DNA from: Argentina anserina
Lineage: Eukaryota > Streptophyta > Magnoliopsida > Rosales > Rosaceae
Length of the DNA stretch: 64,000 nt
Assembly: GCF_933775445.1 (NCBI RefSeq)
Contig: NC_065872.1
Span: 16,058,001-16,122,000, forward strand
Reading direction: 5' to 3'
The position numbers and the translations under genes were made by a program. Numbering within the stretch: the stretch's first letter is position 1; each line of letters starts with the position of its first letter. Below are positions 61,441 to 64,000 of this stretch, piece after piece. The notes beneath the pieces are model-generated. The model saw only the letters and a list, made by a program, of their open reading frames with translations, was not told where the DNA came from and searched no databases.

Positions 61441-62363
61441 TAACATTGAGAGCTTAAATAGAGGACGATTAGAAGAGATTAGAGATATTACCATTTGGAT
61501 TGAGAGATTGGAGCAACGTTCCATTCTCAAATTGGTGAAAGATTAAGGACAATTTTAGGGCTTTTTCTTTCTAATCTGAATTTGAGAAACGTCAGATTCT
61601 GACTTAGCCTCACGGGTGTGCTATTGATTCGCAGACTTTTCTCGTCTATTTCTATTTTTTATAAGTATATTGTTACAAAAGGATTCCGGCGGGGGAATCC
61701 CAGCAAACCGATAAAGCATTATGTCACATGTAAATCATGAGCACATAGTGTTACGGGGTGAAGACCGGGCACACCAACCATCAACGCTTCGATGCTTAAG
61801 TCAGCTACAAAGATGGACATGTAGAGTTAGGTATGAGAAAATGTGAGAGTGGAGGTTTATCTTATTGTAGAGAGTAGATACATATTTATAGAAGTAAATA
61901 GTGTATAACCACTAAAATTACCGAATTACCCCTATAGGCTTAATAATACATGTAGTGGGCTTTTAGGCTAATTGGCCCCCAAAGTGGTGATTTAAGGCTA
62001 CGGTAGCCGAGTGCAAGGCTAGTGATCACGATGTTTAGCCCTTTACGGGGCGTAATGTTAACAAGTCCCCAAAGTCCACAGTCAAGAGACTCTCTTGGTG
62101 GGGATTTAATCAAATAAAACATCGGGAGTGTGAACCTAAACAAGTTCTAGAGCACTAACAACGACACTACCAGTCCCCAGTCCCCCAAGTCCCCATACAA
62201 GAAAGGGGATGAACCAGGTGGAAATAAATGTGCGCAATGATATGAGGTCCCGAAGAGACCGTATGAGGAGATATGTATGGTCCTGGGAGGACCGAAGTCA
62301 AGACGTAGAGGCGAATATCATGATCCGGGAGAACATGTGGCGGCGTACACAATGTGTGGTTAT
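61441..62363. other. repeat-like region, possible LTR remnant
   Basis: A GTTACGGGGTGAAGACCGGG segment near 61750 and a stretch rich in CCCCAAAGT near 61975-62080 look like parts of a plant LTR, but I cannot set borders. From 62240 on, hairpin-like GGTCC..GGACC units lead into the minisatellite. Confidence 0.3.
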
Positions 62364-62463
62364 GATCCGAGGGATCATATGGCGATGTGATCTGGGGGAT
62401 CATGTGGCGACGGGATCCGGGGGATCATATGGCGATGTGATTCGGGAGATCATATGGTGACGT
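62364..62463. repeat. 4 x 25-bp minisatellite
   Basis: Four adjacent 25-bp units of the type GATCCGGGGGATCATATGGCG at 62364, 62389, 62414 and 62439, each with a GATC..GATC dyad. The open frame through it only reflects the repeat. Confidence 0.85.
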
Positions 62464-64000
62464 ATGACACATGGTTGCCTCTAGGTGAGTGCCAGAGTGC
62501 CTACGTAGCCATGCATGAGATCAAACCAAACTTAGTTCCTTTGAGATAAATTGAGCTGTGCTAGGGAGTGCTCAAAACTGATGCGACGCGCGAGCGTCTC
62601 ACAATTAACCATGTAAAATGTCATCGTTAGTATAGAATAAGCAGAGATTGTTCAGTCCGGGAAATTAAAGTGAACTCTAGACTTCAAAATGTTAACAAAT
62701 AATGGGGGATTTAAAGAATATTTATCTATTTTATTACATAAAAATAAAACATAAACTATTATTTACATGATCGACTTCCCTTAGCTAACTCTCACACAAA
62801 ACACTCCTAACACATAACAATTACATTCTTGAACTCAGAAACACATTAAGCATAATTAATTACATATTTTTAGTTCTGATCTAATTAGAGCCTTAGTGGT
62901 CATCTAATCGTTATAGACTTCTTAAATGTTTAGAACTAACTCAGTGTTGAATTCTAAACTTTATGCTAATTCGTTTTAAGACACTCTATGTGGAAATTAA
63001 ACAAAGAAACATATAAGCACAAAAGTCTTTATCGGAGACATGTTAACATGGCGGCGTCACTCACCATGCAAATTTCCAGATTATCTGTACCTCATAGTAC
63101 CAACACAAATCGAATCTAGTCAGTGCATGATTCGATTTATATTGAAAATGGTACTCAAATAACAATCATGGCCGAGATTGCATTCAAGCACCAAATTTGT
63201 TTGCACGAATCTAGAAATTAACTAAGAACATATAAAGAACTATGAAGAACATACAAACTGAAATCACACAATTAAATTGTCACATGAATAGGCTACAAAT
63301 TGTCTTTTAATTATCAAATAAAATATGAAAATTTATTAACCACATACAATACCAAAATCTAATCATAAACATGACTTCACACCCTTCATAGACAAAAGAT
63401 TGTGAAACAAAAAAAATCAGATGATGACATAATGAAGGGTTGCGAGAATCACACTTTGGAGTGGCTTTGGATGATTCGGCTACAAAGAGGACTGCTCGGC
63501 TGGATGGTGGAGTGTCACACGGCTATGGCTCAATGCTAATGTCGTGAGAGTTGTGGGAGATAGGTAGTGATGGAGGGTGGAACGGCTGCTGAGTTTATAG
63601 GTGAGTATGGAATGAATTTGGCAGAGTTTCGACTCTTGTTTGCAAAGGAGAAGTGATCATTTTTTTGTGGGAATGAGTTGCTATATATAGAGGAAAATTC
63701 GAAGGTATATCCCCAAGAATATCTCAAGGATCTTTTCTCTCACTCAAAGTCATTTCCTTTCTTTTCTCTAAAAATTAGCAGAACTGACCTCTGTGCATTG
63801 TTTTCGTCATAACTCTCACTAAAAAATAGGTATTGACGTGATTTTAATTACATTGGAAACTAGACTTCCGTAGCTTTATATTCATATATCACACGTTATA
63901 TGAGTCATCGTGTGCTGTCCTGGAGAGTCCGTCAAAGTTAGATGATGTGCACTGGCAGATTTCTGATTCTGATAAGGATTAGACATATATGCATATCTTC
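62464..64000. other. no gene recognised
   Basis: AT-rich to 63400. From about 63430 to the end the sequence looks like part of a retrotransposon LTR read on the minus strand (TATATATAG near 63680, GGAAACTAGACTTC near 63856), but no borders, primer site or coding region confirm this. Confidence 0.25.

Noticed and set aside
62209..62460. Open frame on plus strand and its antisense partner
   Set aside because: Explained by the 25-bp minisatellite, which is not interrupted because the period is not a multiple of three.
1..64000. CRISPR arrays, rRNA, operons or phage genes
   Set aside because: None present; the window is plant nuclear DNA with split genes.

Overview
The window is nuclear DNA from a dicot plant. 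Its genes have many short exons with GT-AG (some GC-AG) introns. It also carries plant LTR retrotransposons primed by initiator tRNA-Met, MITE-like foldback elements and AT-rich spacers. The family cannot be fixed from sequence alone; a rosid is likely. All exon structures were worked out by hand from splice sites, reading frame and recalled family conservation.

Layout. 99-539 (-): Myb/SANT-like fragment of a Harbinger-type element. 774-4738 (-): complete 12-exon XAP5 CIRCADIAN TIMEKEEPER (XCT) gene, 336 aa. 6263-11591: degenerate Ty3/gypsy chromovirus with a full 5' LTR and a stub of a 3' LTR. 11684-12090: foldback element. 12854-18417: potato inhibitor I-type protease inhibitor gene whose second exon is split by a degenerate Ty1/copia element (13127-18356). 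19385-19556 (-): cytochrome P450 relic. 21393-26500 (-): intact 10-exon gene for a plastid-targeted DUF3727/DUF1292 protein, 305 aa.

26859-35374 (-) and 40379-47257 (-) are two beta-galactosidase (GH35) genes from different subclades. Both look broken. The first has lost exactly the three exons that carry the acid/base glutamate. The second keeps both catalytic glutamates but has a 1-nt deletion, three stop codons and no lectin tail. A glycosyltransferase relic lies between them (36580-37195, +). Two foldback elements set in TA microsatellites sit in an intron of the first GH35 gene.

From about 47.3 kb to the end I see no intact gene: an inverted-repeat element (48605-50934), a GC-rich retroelement-like stretch, two related 2.7-kb LTR-like elements (52992-55688 and 56853-59587; the second sits inside a tRNA-like SINE), a hAT relic (61053-61440) and minisatellites.

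The main biology: two housekeeping genes (XCT and the plastid protein) are intact, while the fast-turnover gene families (GH35, protease inhibitor, P450, glycosyltransferase) have been broken by deletion, point mutation and transposon insertion. Four introns in the cellular genes appear to use GC donors, a high share for one window.
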